64,000 nt of DNA from Paramagnetospirillum magneticum AMB-1 (GTDB lineage Bacteria > Pseudomonadota > Alphaproteobacteria > Rhodospirillales > Magnetospirillaceae). The stretch is taken from assembly GCF_000009985.1 (NCBI RefSeq), contig NC_007626.1, positions 434,001-498,000 on the forward strand, given 5' to 3'. The notes under the pieces are model-generated. The model did not search any database, had not been told where the DNA came from, and saw only the letters and a list, made by a program, of their open reading frames with translations. Position 1 is the first letter of the stretch; the number at the start of each line of letters is the position of its first letter. Below, one piece after another: positions 15,828-23,197 of this stretch. Position numbers and translations under genes: made by a program.

Positions 15828-16922
15828 ATGGGGATGATCCGCTTGCTCTTGGCGATATGCGTTGTGGCTGGGCACTCGAGAGGCTTTTTCGGGGCGCCGC
15901 TCATGGGGGGGGGCACGGCCGTCCAAATCTTCTACGTAATCTCGGGCTTCTACATCACCCTGGTCTTAAACGAGAAATACCGCGAGCGGGTGCGGCTTTT
16001 CTATTCGAACCGCCTGCTCAGGCTGGTTCCGTCGTACATGATCGTCCTGCTTCTTGCCGTCATCGCGCTGGCAGTCTTCGGGCGCTCGACTCACGCGAGC
16101 GTTGATGAGTGGCGAGCCATGTTCGGACAAGCCGATCTATTCGCCACGCTCTATTACATCTGGGTGAATATCGGGATGCTTGGAAGCGACCAAGCCCTAT
16201 TCACCTATCTCACTCCGGATGGCTCGCTCGGTTGGACGGCAGACTTCCGCCCCCACGCCCTGGCGAGCTACCGCTTCCTTCTCGTCCCGCAGTCGTGGTC
16301 TATCGGGGTTGAGCTGCTCTTCTACGCGGTGGCGCCGTTTGTCGTGACGCGCAGCCCGCGCCTCATCATCGGCTTGATGGTGGTGTCCTATGCCGCCAGA
16401 TGGTCGGCCTACGCCAATGGGTTTGCGTTCGACCCATGGACCTACCGCTTCTTTCCCTTTGAACTCGGAACTTTTTTCGCCGGAGCGCTGGCGGCGAGGT
16501 TTCGCCAAGGCCTTGAGCGGAACGGCGGGTGGCTTCTGCTTGCGGTTTGGGTCGCCACCATCGGGACTTATGCGGCGACGGCCACGGTGACGATGGTCGG
16601 TCCCGTTATGGACATCGTCATACGAGAGACGGCCTTGACCTGGGGGATGGCTTTCTCCCTTCCCGCCATCTATGCCCTGAGTAAGTCGAATGGCGTTGAC
16701 CGGTTTGCGGGTGCCTTGTCCTACCCCCTGTATATCTGCCATCACTTCGTGATTCTGGCCGTGGCTGCGACCAGTGGTGCCGATGGGCTGGGAGGCGTGA
16801 AAAGTATGACGGTTCTCGCTATCGCTCTGGCGGTTTCCGTGGTCCTCGCCGTATTCGTCGAAATCCCTGTGGATCGGTGGAGGCAAAATCGTGCGTTGGG
16901 CAATCCGGAGATGAAGGCCTAA
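15828..16922 (+). CDS. Acyltransferase 3 family membrane protein (OafA/YrhL type)
   Basis: This 364-residue integral membrane O-acyltransferase has about ten hydrophobic segments. The family signature region is IRLLLAICVVAGHSRGFFG with the conserved histidine in VAGHS, and VSGFYITLVLNEKYRERVRL gives the second motif. PQSWSIGVELLFYAVAP is the third family landmark. Enzymes of this family acetylate or acylate surface glycans at the inner membrane. The gene converges on the deacetylase gene, with no space between stop codons. The substrate cannot be told from the sequence. Confidence 0.88.
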   Translation: MGMIRLLLAICVVAGHSRGFFGAPLMGGGTAVQIFYVISGFYITLVLNEKYRERVRLFYSNRLLRLVPSYMIVLLLAVIALAVFGRSTHASVDEWRAMFGQADLFATLYYIWVNIGMLGSDQALFTYLTPDGSLGWTADFRPHALASYRFLLVPQSWSIGVELLFYAVAPFVVTRSPRLIIGLMVVSYAARWSAYANGFAFDPWTYRFFPFELGTFFAGALAARFRQGLERNGGWLLLAVWVATIGTYAATATVTMVGPVMDIVIRETALTWGMAFSLPAIYALSKSNGVDRFAGALSYPLYICHHFVILAVAATSGADGLGGVKSMTVLAIALAVSVVLAVFVEIPVDRWRQNRALGNPEMKA

Positions 16923-17735
16923 TCAAGGCAATCCGCATTTCTGACGCTCGCCAGGACAAGCGATCTCCATGCCTCCACTCCCAATGGCGTCCAGCCCCTT
17001 CAAAACGTCACAGACTTCGGCCGGTGTGGTGAAGTCGATACGGGGATGGCGGAACGGAACCCACTGGAAGCGCTGATAGAAGGTTCGGCCGGGATGGGGC
17101 GGCATTGAATAGTCGTAGGCCGCCTGAGGGCGCAGTGCTTCGTGGTCGCAGCGGACATAGTCCAGGTTACCGCGCTCGCTGCCATAGGCGGCAAGCTGCT
17201 GCCGCTTGCGGCCTTGTTCCTCCTGCGTCAGCGTGACGATGGTGCCGGATTCAGAATCGATGAAGCGCTGGCTGTTGATCCGGCTTCCGGCGAAGTTGTA
17301 GAGCGGTGCTTCGAACACCGACACCTGATGGCGAAAGCCTGCGGCCAGGAAGCTGGCGACGTCGTGGTCCTGATGTCCACCCTCATAGGCGGGAACCCAC
17401 ATCGATGCCGGCCGAAGGCGGAGCAGGGCGTCGGCCACGGCTTGTCGGGCGATGGCAAAATCATCCTTCAGCCTGCGGGTGGGAATGGGAAGAGGGCCAA
17501 TGGCTTCGGCGCCGAGAAGCTTCGCCGCCGCATGGGCTTCGGCGGTCCTGGTGGCGACCCTGAGGGTCCGCCGCCCCCGCTGCCACGGCCAGAGCAGTTC
17601 GGCCGCCGGAATGCCGTCGGTCAGCCACAAAATGGCGATGCGCGTCCCGGTCTCGCGGGCCCGCCCGATCAAGGCCGAGAAGCCCACGACCTCGTCATCC
17701 GGATGGGGGGCGAGGACCAGGACGGACTCGGTCAT
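16923..17735 (-). CDS. PIG-L family deacetylase
   Basis: This protein of about 270 residues begins MTESVLVLAPHPDDEVVG. The APHPDDE motif and a downstream GGHQDHDV segment supply the zinc ligands typical of PIG-L/LmbE deacetylases that remove N-acetyl groups from amino-sugar conjugates. I choose ATG 17735 because it overlaps the glycosyltransferase stop by 4 bp and places HPDDE at its usual position. A longer frame has no support. It is the last gene of a three-gene minus-strand operon, suggesting synthesis of a deacetylated glycoconjugate. Confidence 0.88.
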   Translation of the reverse strand: MTESVLVLAPHPDDEVVGFSALIGRARETGTRIAILWLTDGIPAAELLWPWQRGRRTLRVATRTAEAHAAAKLLGAEAIGPLPIPTRRLKDDFAIARQAVADALLRLRPASMWVPAYEGGHQDHDVASFLAAGFRHQVSVFEAPLYNFAGSRINSQRFIDSESGTIVTLTQEEQGRKRQQLAAYGSERGNLDYVRCDHEALRPQAAYDYSMPPHPGRTFYQRFQWVPFRHPRIDFTTPAEVCDVLKGLDAIGSGGMEIACPGERQKCGLP

Positions 17736-19048
17736 GACCGGCAGGCGGCTTCCAGGGTCCGTCCCATGGCGACCGCTTGGGATTCCTGCACGGCGGCGCG
17801 CCAGACCGGCAGCAGATCCTCCGCCAGTACCTGCTCCCAACTGGGCAGGGCCTGGTCGGTACTGGCGGTGACCGCCATGCGCATGGCGGCAAGCCGGCTG
17901 GGGTCGCTGGCCAGGGTCTCGAGGATTTCGGCCCAGGCGGTGGCCGAGCTGTCACGCACCACCTCGCCGGTCCGGCCCGGCTGGACGAACTCGCCCATGC
18001 CGCCGGCGGCGGAAACCACCACCGGCAGACCCGAGGCCAGTCCTTCCAGGACGACGTTGCTGATTTCCTCGATCTCCGACGGCATGACCAGCAGGTCGGC
18101 ACAGGCATAAACCCGCGACAGGTCCTCCTCGGCCAACTGCCCTGGGCAACTGACCCAAGCGCCGAGCCGTCCGACGATGGCAGCCCGCTCGCGCCCATCG
18201 CCGGCGCAAAGCAGGTGAAGGCCGACGCCCCGCCCGTTGACCCGGCGAACGGCCTCGACCAGGGGCGTGAGGTTCTTGCTGGGGTCCAGCCGGCCGACGA
18301 ACAGGGCGACGGGCATGGTCTCGGGCACGCCGAAGCGGGCGGCAAGCCACGCACGGTCGCGTTTGCCCGGGTTGAAGACCTGACGGTTGAGGCCGCGCCG
18401 CAGCATCCGGACACGCTCCGGGGACAGGATCTTGGCAGCCCGCTGGGCTTCGTCAGTCTTGGAGACCAGGGCATAGGCGCAGCGGGACTGATGCGCGGCG
18501 AGGCGATCCAGTTTGGATTGCTTGAACCGATTGGGCAGGTCCAGGCGCTCGGTCAGCAGGCGGCCCAGCCATCCGGTGCCGCAAATCTTGCGGATGCTTT
18601 GCTCGGTGAACAGCCGGGTCAGCTCCGGCGTGGCCGTATGCACGGAATTGGTCATGGGCAAGCCGGTGCGCGCCGATATCCGCTCGGCGGTCCGGGAAAA
18701 GGCGAAGAAGGCGTCGGTGGTGTGTATGGCGTCAAAGCGCCCCTCGCTCAGGCGGCGAGCCAGCAGGGGGTGCCAGGGGGAAAGGTCGGTATGGTCAGGC
18801 AGTGGCCCGGTCAGCGCCTGCAGCCGCTTGGTGCTGAAGACGGGCGGCAGGGTGACGTAGCGAACGTTGGGTCCCAGATCGGTGGTTCGCTCCGCCTCGC
18901 CTGACAGGAAGACCGTGAGGTCCAGGCTGTCGGGAAGGCCGAGGGCGGCTTGGGCCAGGCGCTCCCAGCACTTGACGTGGCCGCCGGCGCCTTGGCGCTG
19001 CTCCAAGTCGACCAGGGCCGCCACGGACAGGGGGAGCGTGGGGGTCAA
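17732..19048 (-). CDS. Glycosyltransferase family 4
   Basis: This 438-residue GT-B glycosyltransferase has its donor-binding half visible in VALFVGRLDPSKNLTPLVEA, LLCAGDGRERAAIV and the EX7E-type segment MPSEIEEISNVVLEGLASGL. The N-terminal half carries an acceptor-domain pattern (LVDLEQRQGAGGHVKCWERL). It overlaps the membrane protein gene upstream and the deacetylase gene downstream by 4 bp each, so the three are translationally coupled. It probably adds a sugar to a lipid or exported glycan; the sugar is unknown. Confidence 0.9.
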   Translation of the reverse strand: MTPTLPLSVAALVDLEQRQGAGGHVKCWERLAQAALGLPDSLDLTVFLSGEAERTTDLGPNVRYVTLPPVFSTKRLQALTGPLPDHTDLSPWHPLLARRLSEGRFDAIHTTDAFFAFSRTAERISARTGLPMTNSVHTATPELTRLFTEQSIRKICGTGWLGRLLTERLDLPNRFKQSKLDRLAAHQSRCAYALVSKTDEAQRAAKILSPERVRMLRRGLNRQVFNPGKRDRAWLAARFGVPETMPVALFVGRLDPSKNLTPLVEAVRRVNGRGVGLHLLCAGDGRERAAIVGRLGAWVSCPGQLAEEDLSRVYACADLLVMPSEIEEISNVVLEGLASGLPVVVSAAGGMGEFVQPGRTGEVVRDSSATAWAEILETLASDPSRLAAMRMAVTASTDQALPSWEQVLAEDLLPVWRAAVQESQAVAMGRTLEAACRS

Positions 19049-20034
19049 TGCGGCCGCTCCGTCGCCAGAAGGCTCCTGATTCCCCGGCGTTCAATGAATA
19101 GCCAGACCAGCAGCCCCGGAGCACAGACCACGATTTCGCGGGTGCGCTTGGCCAGGGCCAGGGCCAGGGCCGATTCGGCCGGCAGTCCGAGGAGAAGGCC
19201 TACCGCCACGATTCCCCCTTCCTGGGCGCCGATGGCGCCGGGGATCAGGAAGGCGATGCTGCGGACCGCCCAGGCCAGGCTTTCCAGCGCCAGGGCCGTC
19301 TCCAGGGTGGCGGGAAGTCCCAGGGCCGCCAGGAGAATCCAGGACTCGGCCACATGGGCCAGCCAGCCGGCCAGCCGCCAGCCGAAACCGGCCAGCATCC
19401 GCGGTCGCTGTCCCAGGAGCAAAGCCACTTCACGGTCGAGATCGGCGGCGCCCCGGGCCAGGCGGGAGGCGGTCTCCTCGCCCATCAATCTCTTCACGAC
19501 GCCTGACAGGCCGGTGAAGAACCCCTTGCGCTGCAACCCGGCCAGCAACCCGGCCAGCAGTATCAGGATCGCGGTTCCGGCCAGAACCTGCAGGCTGGCG
19601 GCGATGCCGGGGGCGCTCAGCAGCAGGGCGGCCACGCCCATCAGGGCGAATGCCGCCTGAGATGCCATGCCCAGCAGGAAATCCACAGCCACCTGCGCCC
19701 CGGCCGCCTCGGTCCTGACGCCGCCCGAGGTCATCAGGCGAGCCCGGGCCACGTCGCCACCGACCTGTCCCACCGGCAACAGGGTGTTGATGGACTCGCC
19801 GATCCAGCGCATGACCAGCATGGCCCCAAAGCCGGGCCGGTCCGCGGCTGGCACGACGGCGCGCCATCCTAGAGTGTGGGCGGCAATAGGCAAGGCACGG
19901 TAGGCGCAAATGGCTACGATGGCCGGGCCGAGGGAGGAGAAAGCGTCTCCAAGGCGACCTGCATCCTGAGCCAGCGTCAAGGTCACCAGGCCGCCTACCC
20001 CGAGGATGGCAGCAATGAAAAGCTGTGCGCGCAT
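19045..20034 (-). CDS. Lysylphosphatidylglycerol synthase transmembrane-region (UPF0104/HpnL-like) protein
   Basis: This protein of about 329 residues has roughly eight transmembrane helices. GESINTLLPVGQVGGDVARA and LIPGAIGAQEGGIVAVGLLL are the two conserved patches of the AglD/MprF transmembrane family, which includes HpnL. Such proteins act as lipid flippases or in hopanoid and glycolipid handling. ATG 20034 starts a hydrophobic first helix; an upstream in-frame start would add 17 polar residues. It leads the operon with the glycosyltransferase and deacetylase. Confidence 0.8.
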   Translation of the reverse strand: MRAQLFIAAILGVGGLVTLTLAQDAGRLGDAFSSLGPAIVAICAYRALPIAAHTLGWRAVVPAADRPGFGAMLVMRWIGESINTLLPVGQVGGDVARARLMTSGGVRTEAAGAQVAVDFLLGMASQAAFALMGVAALLLSAPGIAASLQVLAGTAILILLAGLLAGLQRKGFFTGLSGVVKRLMGEETASRLARGAADLDREVALLLGQRPRMLAGFGWRLAGWLAHVAESWILLAALGLPATLETALALESLAWAVRSIAFLIPGAIGAQEGGIVAVGLLLGLPAESALALALAKRTREIVVCAPGLLVWLFIERRGIRSLLATERPH

Positions 20035-20158
20035 GGTGACAGGTGCTGACCCAAATCCAGTTTGGGCGGGCTGGTCGCCCGCCATAGGAGGTAAGATAGA
20101 GTATCGTTTGGTCCCTGAGAAGTGCGGCGCCGTATCTCGCCTTCATGCCTCCAATGCG

Positions 20159-20458
20159 TCAGCGGCGGAAAACAAACCGGCGCTGACGTTGACGCTTGCG
20201 GCAGGCGACGGACAGGCTAAGCCCCATCAGGCCAACGACAATCCAGGCAGGCATGTCGAGAATGGCGGCGGTCAGGGAACTGGTCGCCGATCGGCCGGCA
20301 TCGGTGATGTCGGGGGCGTGACCGGCGAGCAGGGTAACCACGTCGGCGGTCACGATGCTGGCATATTCCGCCGGCCCCAAGGCCAGCACGGCGTCGGCCG
20401 ACGCCATGATCACGGCGAGGCCGACCAGCAGCCACCCCATCACACGCCCGAAGAACAT
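20159..20458 (-). CDS. Small two-helix membrane protein of unknown function
   Basis: This 99-residue protein has hydrophobic segments at about residues 6-26 and 68-86, and a very basic tail (RKRQRQRRFVFRR). I do not recognise a family. It is transcribed toward the membrane-protein/glycosyltransferase operon but separated from it by about 125 bp. Codon use matches the surrounding core genome. Confidence 0.55.
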   Translation of the reverse strand: MFFGRVMGWLLVGLAVIMASADAVLALGPAEYASIVTADVVTLLAGHAPDITDAGRSATSSLTAAILDMPAWIVVGLMGLSLSVACRKRQRQRRFVFRR

Positions 20459-20639
20459 CTATGCCCCCGACGATTAACGCCCTTATCTCACGGATAAATA
20501 CAGATTTGCGCCGAAGCTGTATGAAATTCAACCGTTTTTCGGTGACGAACAACGATTCTCTTGGGGGGTTGCACCCATCCCGGAGCTCGTGTATCTTCCC
20601 GCCCTTCCCCGAACCCGGCGAGCCGGGTTCGTGTGTTGC

Positions 20640-20732
20640 GGAGGGGTGGCCGAGTGGTTGAAGGCGCACGCCTGGAAAGTGTGTATACGGTGTTGAGCCG
20701 TATCGAGGGTTCGAATCCCTCTCCCTCCGCCA
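20640..20732 (+). tRNA. tRNA-Ser (GGA)
   Basis: This 93-nt tRNA has a long variable arm. The acceptor 5' strand GGAGGGG pairs with the 3' CTCCCTCC region, and the CCA end is encoded. The anticodon stem CACGC/GTGTG encloses loop CTGGAAA, giving anticodon GGA, and the T-arm GGTTCGAATCC is present. Its last 17 nt form one of two att repeats of an integrated remnant. Confidence 0.95.
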
Positions 20733-20880
20733 ACTTCTCAAGACCCTGAAAAATCCAATCATTTCAGCGACTTAGAGAAGGTGCGCTTGGCGTTTCCACC
20801 AACGCTTTCCACCAACGTTTCGGGCCTCGAAAACGACAGATGACCCCCGCCAGTTTCCCGGCAGGAGCCACCTTGGTTGC

Positions 20881-21144
20881 TCACCAGTTGGCGACAACCC
20901 GACTGTCTTCGGCATAGCTGTTGCGCTTGCCGCCAACGAACAGGTTGGTGGGCTTCTGGGTGCCCTCGGCATGGCCGATGACCACAGCCTCGCCCGATCC
21001 ATCACGGATGGCATCGAACAGCTTGTAAGCCTCGGTCGTGTCCATGGTCACCCGGTTTCCCTTGGTGTCGGTGAAGGAGACGGTGCCAAAGGCGGAACGG
21101 TGCAGGACGGTCTTGCCCGCGATTACGGTTTCAGAATTGCTCAT
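20881..21144 (-). CDS. Small protein of the tRNA-Ser element, unknown function
   Basis: This 87-residue protein starts MSNSETVIAGKTVLHRSAFG and has a compact beta-rich pattern (GTVSFTDTKGNRVTMDTTEA, then GEAVVIGHAEG). No family is recognised. The ATG at 21144 overlaps the upstream gene by 14 bp, so the two are probably one transcription unit within the element. Confidence 0.5.
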   Translation of the reverse strand: MSNSETVIAGKTVLHRSAFGTVSFTDTKGNRVTMDTTEAYKLFDAIRDGSGEAVVIGHAEGTQKPTNLFVGGKRNSYAEDSRVVANW

Positions 21145-21436
21145 CAGGTTCTTCCTCGAAGGTGTTGGGGACTTCCTCGGCACGGCGGGCAATGGCCCGA
21201 AGGACCACCACTTGACCGGGGAAGGGCATGGAGAAATCACGGCGAGGGGTCACGCCGGGGGGAAGCCGGAAGGACAGTAGCTCTCGGTTCAAGAGCATTC
21301 CTTCGGGCATGGGTACAACGATGCGAGACACCACAGGCCCCCACTCTGCCGGGGGTTCCCAGGTGCTACGCAGGACACGGGGATAGAGGTAGTCGGGGTT
21401 GCGGAGCCGCCAACAGGCAAGCTCTGCCTTGGTCAT
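21131..21436 (-). CDS. Small protein of the tRNA-Ser element, unknown function
   Basis: This 101-residue hydrophilic protein begins MTKAELACWRLRNPDYLYPR and ends in an acidic tail (FEEEPDEQF). No family is recognised. Its start lies inside the 3' end of the truncated integrase frame, in the region where the integrase joins foreign sequence. It could be a normal small element gene brought next to the integrase by deletion. Confidence 0.45.
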   Translation of the reverse strand: MTKAELACWRLRNPDYLYPRVLRSTWEPPAEWGPVVSRIVVPMPEGMLLNRELLSFRLPPGVTPRRDFSMPFPGQVVVLRAIARRAEEVPNTFEEEPDEQF

Positions 21437-22163
21437 CCTCGAGAACTTGCCGATCCACCGGCACCACCTCCAGCGAGATCAGATAGGACCAGTACCCACG
21501 AACCTCGGACAGGATGCGCTGAATGGTCTTGGCCTTCTTCTGCTCCTGGGATGCAAGGCGATTGACCCACCGCTGAACGTCCTTGCCCTTCACGTCCGAG
21601 ACATAGGGGAACTCCTCGGCAAAGCGCAGGACGGTGGCCCTCTTCATGTCCTTGGTCTTGGCCTCGTTGGTGAGGGTGGCGACCCATTCATCAAGATGGG
21701 TGTCCAGTTTCACCAGCCTGCCGGTGGCAACAGCCTCGAAGCGGTATGCCTCCTGCACCTCGGGGAGGTCCATCGCGCCCTCTTCGCGGTAGTCGGTGAA
21801 CCCAGCCCGATCCAACGCCCGCTCCACCCGCTCCCGCCGTTCCTCGGCAATGGCCTCCAAGGTCATGTCCCGATACTCTTCGGGGGTGGTGAGAAGGGTC
21901 TTGCGCCAGAACTCGGCATCCTTCTCCAGGTGTTCCCGTCCGCCCTTCCTGGCCTCTTCGATCAAAGCCAGCCAAGAGGACTTGAGGGGGGCCGCTCTCC
22001 GTTCTGCCGTCTTCCGGTCTTCGGTCTGAAGGGTCTGGGTGAAGCGGGCATGACCACCCAGAGCCTCTCGCACATCGGCAGGGATGTCATGGAAGGCATA
22101 CCAAACGCGGCGACGTCGTTCCAGATACACAGCCAGCCCCTTTCCACCAACGTTTCCCACCAA
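21366..22163 (-). pseudogene. int: Tyrosine-recombinase integrase, C-terminal catalytic domain deleted
   Basis: The 265-codon frame has the N-terminal half of a phage-type integrase: AVYLERRRRVWYAFHDIPAD, an arm-binding and SAM-like core-binding region with LDEWVATLTNEAKTKDMKRA, and QRILSEVRGYWSYLISLEVV. The catalytic domain with its R..H-x-x-R..Y residues is absent. After about position 21440 the frame is unrelated and basic/proline-rich before the stop. The gene lies next to the distal att repeat, the usual place for an integrase. Confidence 0.8.
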
Positions 22164-22255
22164 CGAATACCGCTGTGAGTGGCTGATATCAAGGGTTATG
22201 CCGAGTTGATAGGTGGCGCTCGGAGCGTCCCTCTCCCTCCGCCATTCTGATCAAA

Positions 22256-22279
22256 AAGGCCACCCTCGGGTGGCCTTTG
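22256..22279 (+). terminator. Intrinsic terminator behind the distal att site
   Basis: GGCCACC, loop CTCG and GGTGGCC form a perfect 7-bp stem followed by TTT. It lies just after the second att repeat, where the tRNA-Ser terminator would be displaced by the insertion. Confidence 0.7.
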
Positions 22280-22309
22280 GCATTTGAACAGGTGCGGGAG
22301 GCGGGGCGG

Positions 22310-23059
22310 CTATAGCGCCCGGGCGAGCCAATCCTTCTCGGCCGTATCGAAGGCATCGTTGATGAAGGCGTCGACCCGGCGCATGTCCGGTTTGTGCTCC
22401 TTGGCGGGGATAAGGTAGTTCCAGTAGGCGGGGTCGCAGGGATATTCGGTGATCACCAATCCGATCCCGAGCCGCACGCATTCGATCTTGATCTCTTCAA
22501 GGACGTCCTGCAGCCCATTGGCCGAGCGGCTGTCCACCGGGTCGTCATAAAAGAACAAGAGACCGTAATGGGAGGCGCGAGTCTGTGCCAAGGCCTCATA
22601 GACGGCAGAAACATCGAACTGCTTTGCCGCGTGCTTGGCCTCGACGGTGACCAGCTCCAACTGGCTGTTGGGGGCATGCAGGAACTTGTGCACGCACAGC
22701 ATGGCAAAATCGGGATTGCTCCATTTTCCGGGGAGCCTTCCCTTATGGGTCGGCTTGGTCTTCTGCATGGTGACGCCATGGCGGCCATAAACGTTCTGCC
22801 GGACCCAGTCTTCGATATTGTTCTCGATATGCCCGTATGTTTGCTTCTCGTCGGTAATTCCACCCGTCAGGGTCAATCCGCCGCCACGGCCGGGGCGGAT
22901 GGCATAGATGCCGTCGGCGTTGATGTCGGCAATGACCTTGTTCACCGTGGTCTCGGACCAGTCCAGGGCCTGGGCGACCGTGGCGGGGCTGGGGGCGCGG
23001 CTGCGGTTCGGCCGAGCCAGATAGCGGATCAAAGAGGTCTTTTGCATCTGGGGTTCCAT
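22310..23059 (-). CDS. Winged-helix protein with nuclease-like domain, unknown function
   Basis: This 249-residue protein has an N-terminal winged helix (SPATVAQALDWSETTVNKVI, followed by a GRGGGLTLTGG wing). The C-terminal domain contains NPDFAMLCVHKF and LELVTVEAKHAAKQFDVSAV. The spaced D and E-x-K recall PD-(D/E)XK nucleases or HrgA-like proteins. It could be an orphan restriction-type enzyme or a regulator. The ATG at 23059 is preceded by a plausible GGAA. No methylase neighbour is present. Function is not assigned. Confidence 0.6.
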   Translation of the reverse strand: MEPQMQKTSLIRYLARPNRSRAPSPATVAQALDWSETTVNKVIADINADGIYAIRPGRGGGLTLTGGITDEKQTYGHIENNIEDWVRQNVYGRHGVTMQKTKPTHKGRLPGKWSNPDFAMLCVHKFLHAPNSQLELVTVEAKHAAKQFDVSAVYEALAQTRASHYGLLFFYDDPVDSRSANGLQDVLEEIKIECVRLGIGLVITEYPCDPAYWNYLIPAKEHKPDMRRVDAFINDAFDTAEKDWLARAL

Positions 23060-23197
23060 TGCAATTTCGGTAAAACGCAGGTTTAGACAAACACCTCAGG
23101 TGGCTTTGGATTGTAAATCTATCGCAAAAAGGGCGGATGCATTTCAGGTTTGACGTGTCGTCCGCGCCTTTTGCATGTCGTCCCCGATTGAGGGACA

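Larger units (their letters stand above)
20716..22244. mobile_element. Integrative element remnant inserted in tRNA-Ser
   Basis: The 17-bp sequence TCCCTCTCCCTCCGCCA occurs at the tRNA 3' end (20716-20732) and again at 22228-22244, the expected att direct repeats of a tyrosine-integrase element. Between them are two small genes and an integrase whose catalytic domain is gone. The displaced tRNA terminator hairpin follows the second repeat. At about 1.5 kb this is a shrunken prophage or genomic island, no longer self-mobile. Confidence 0.88.
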
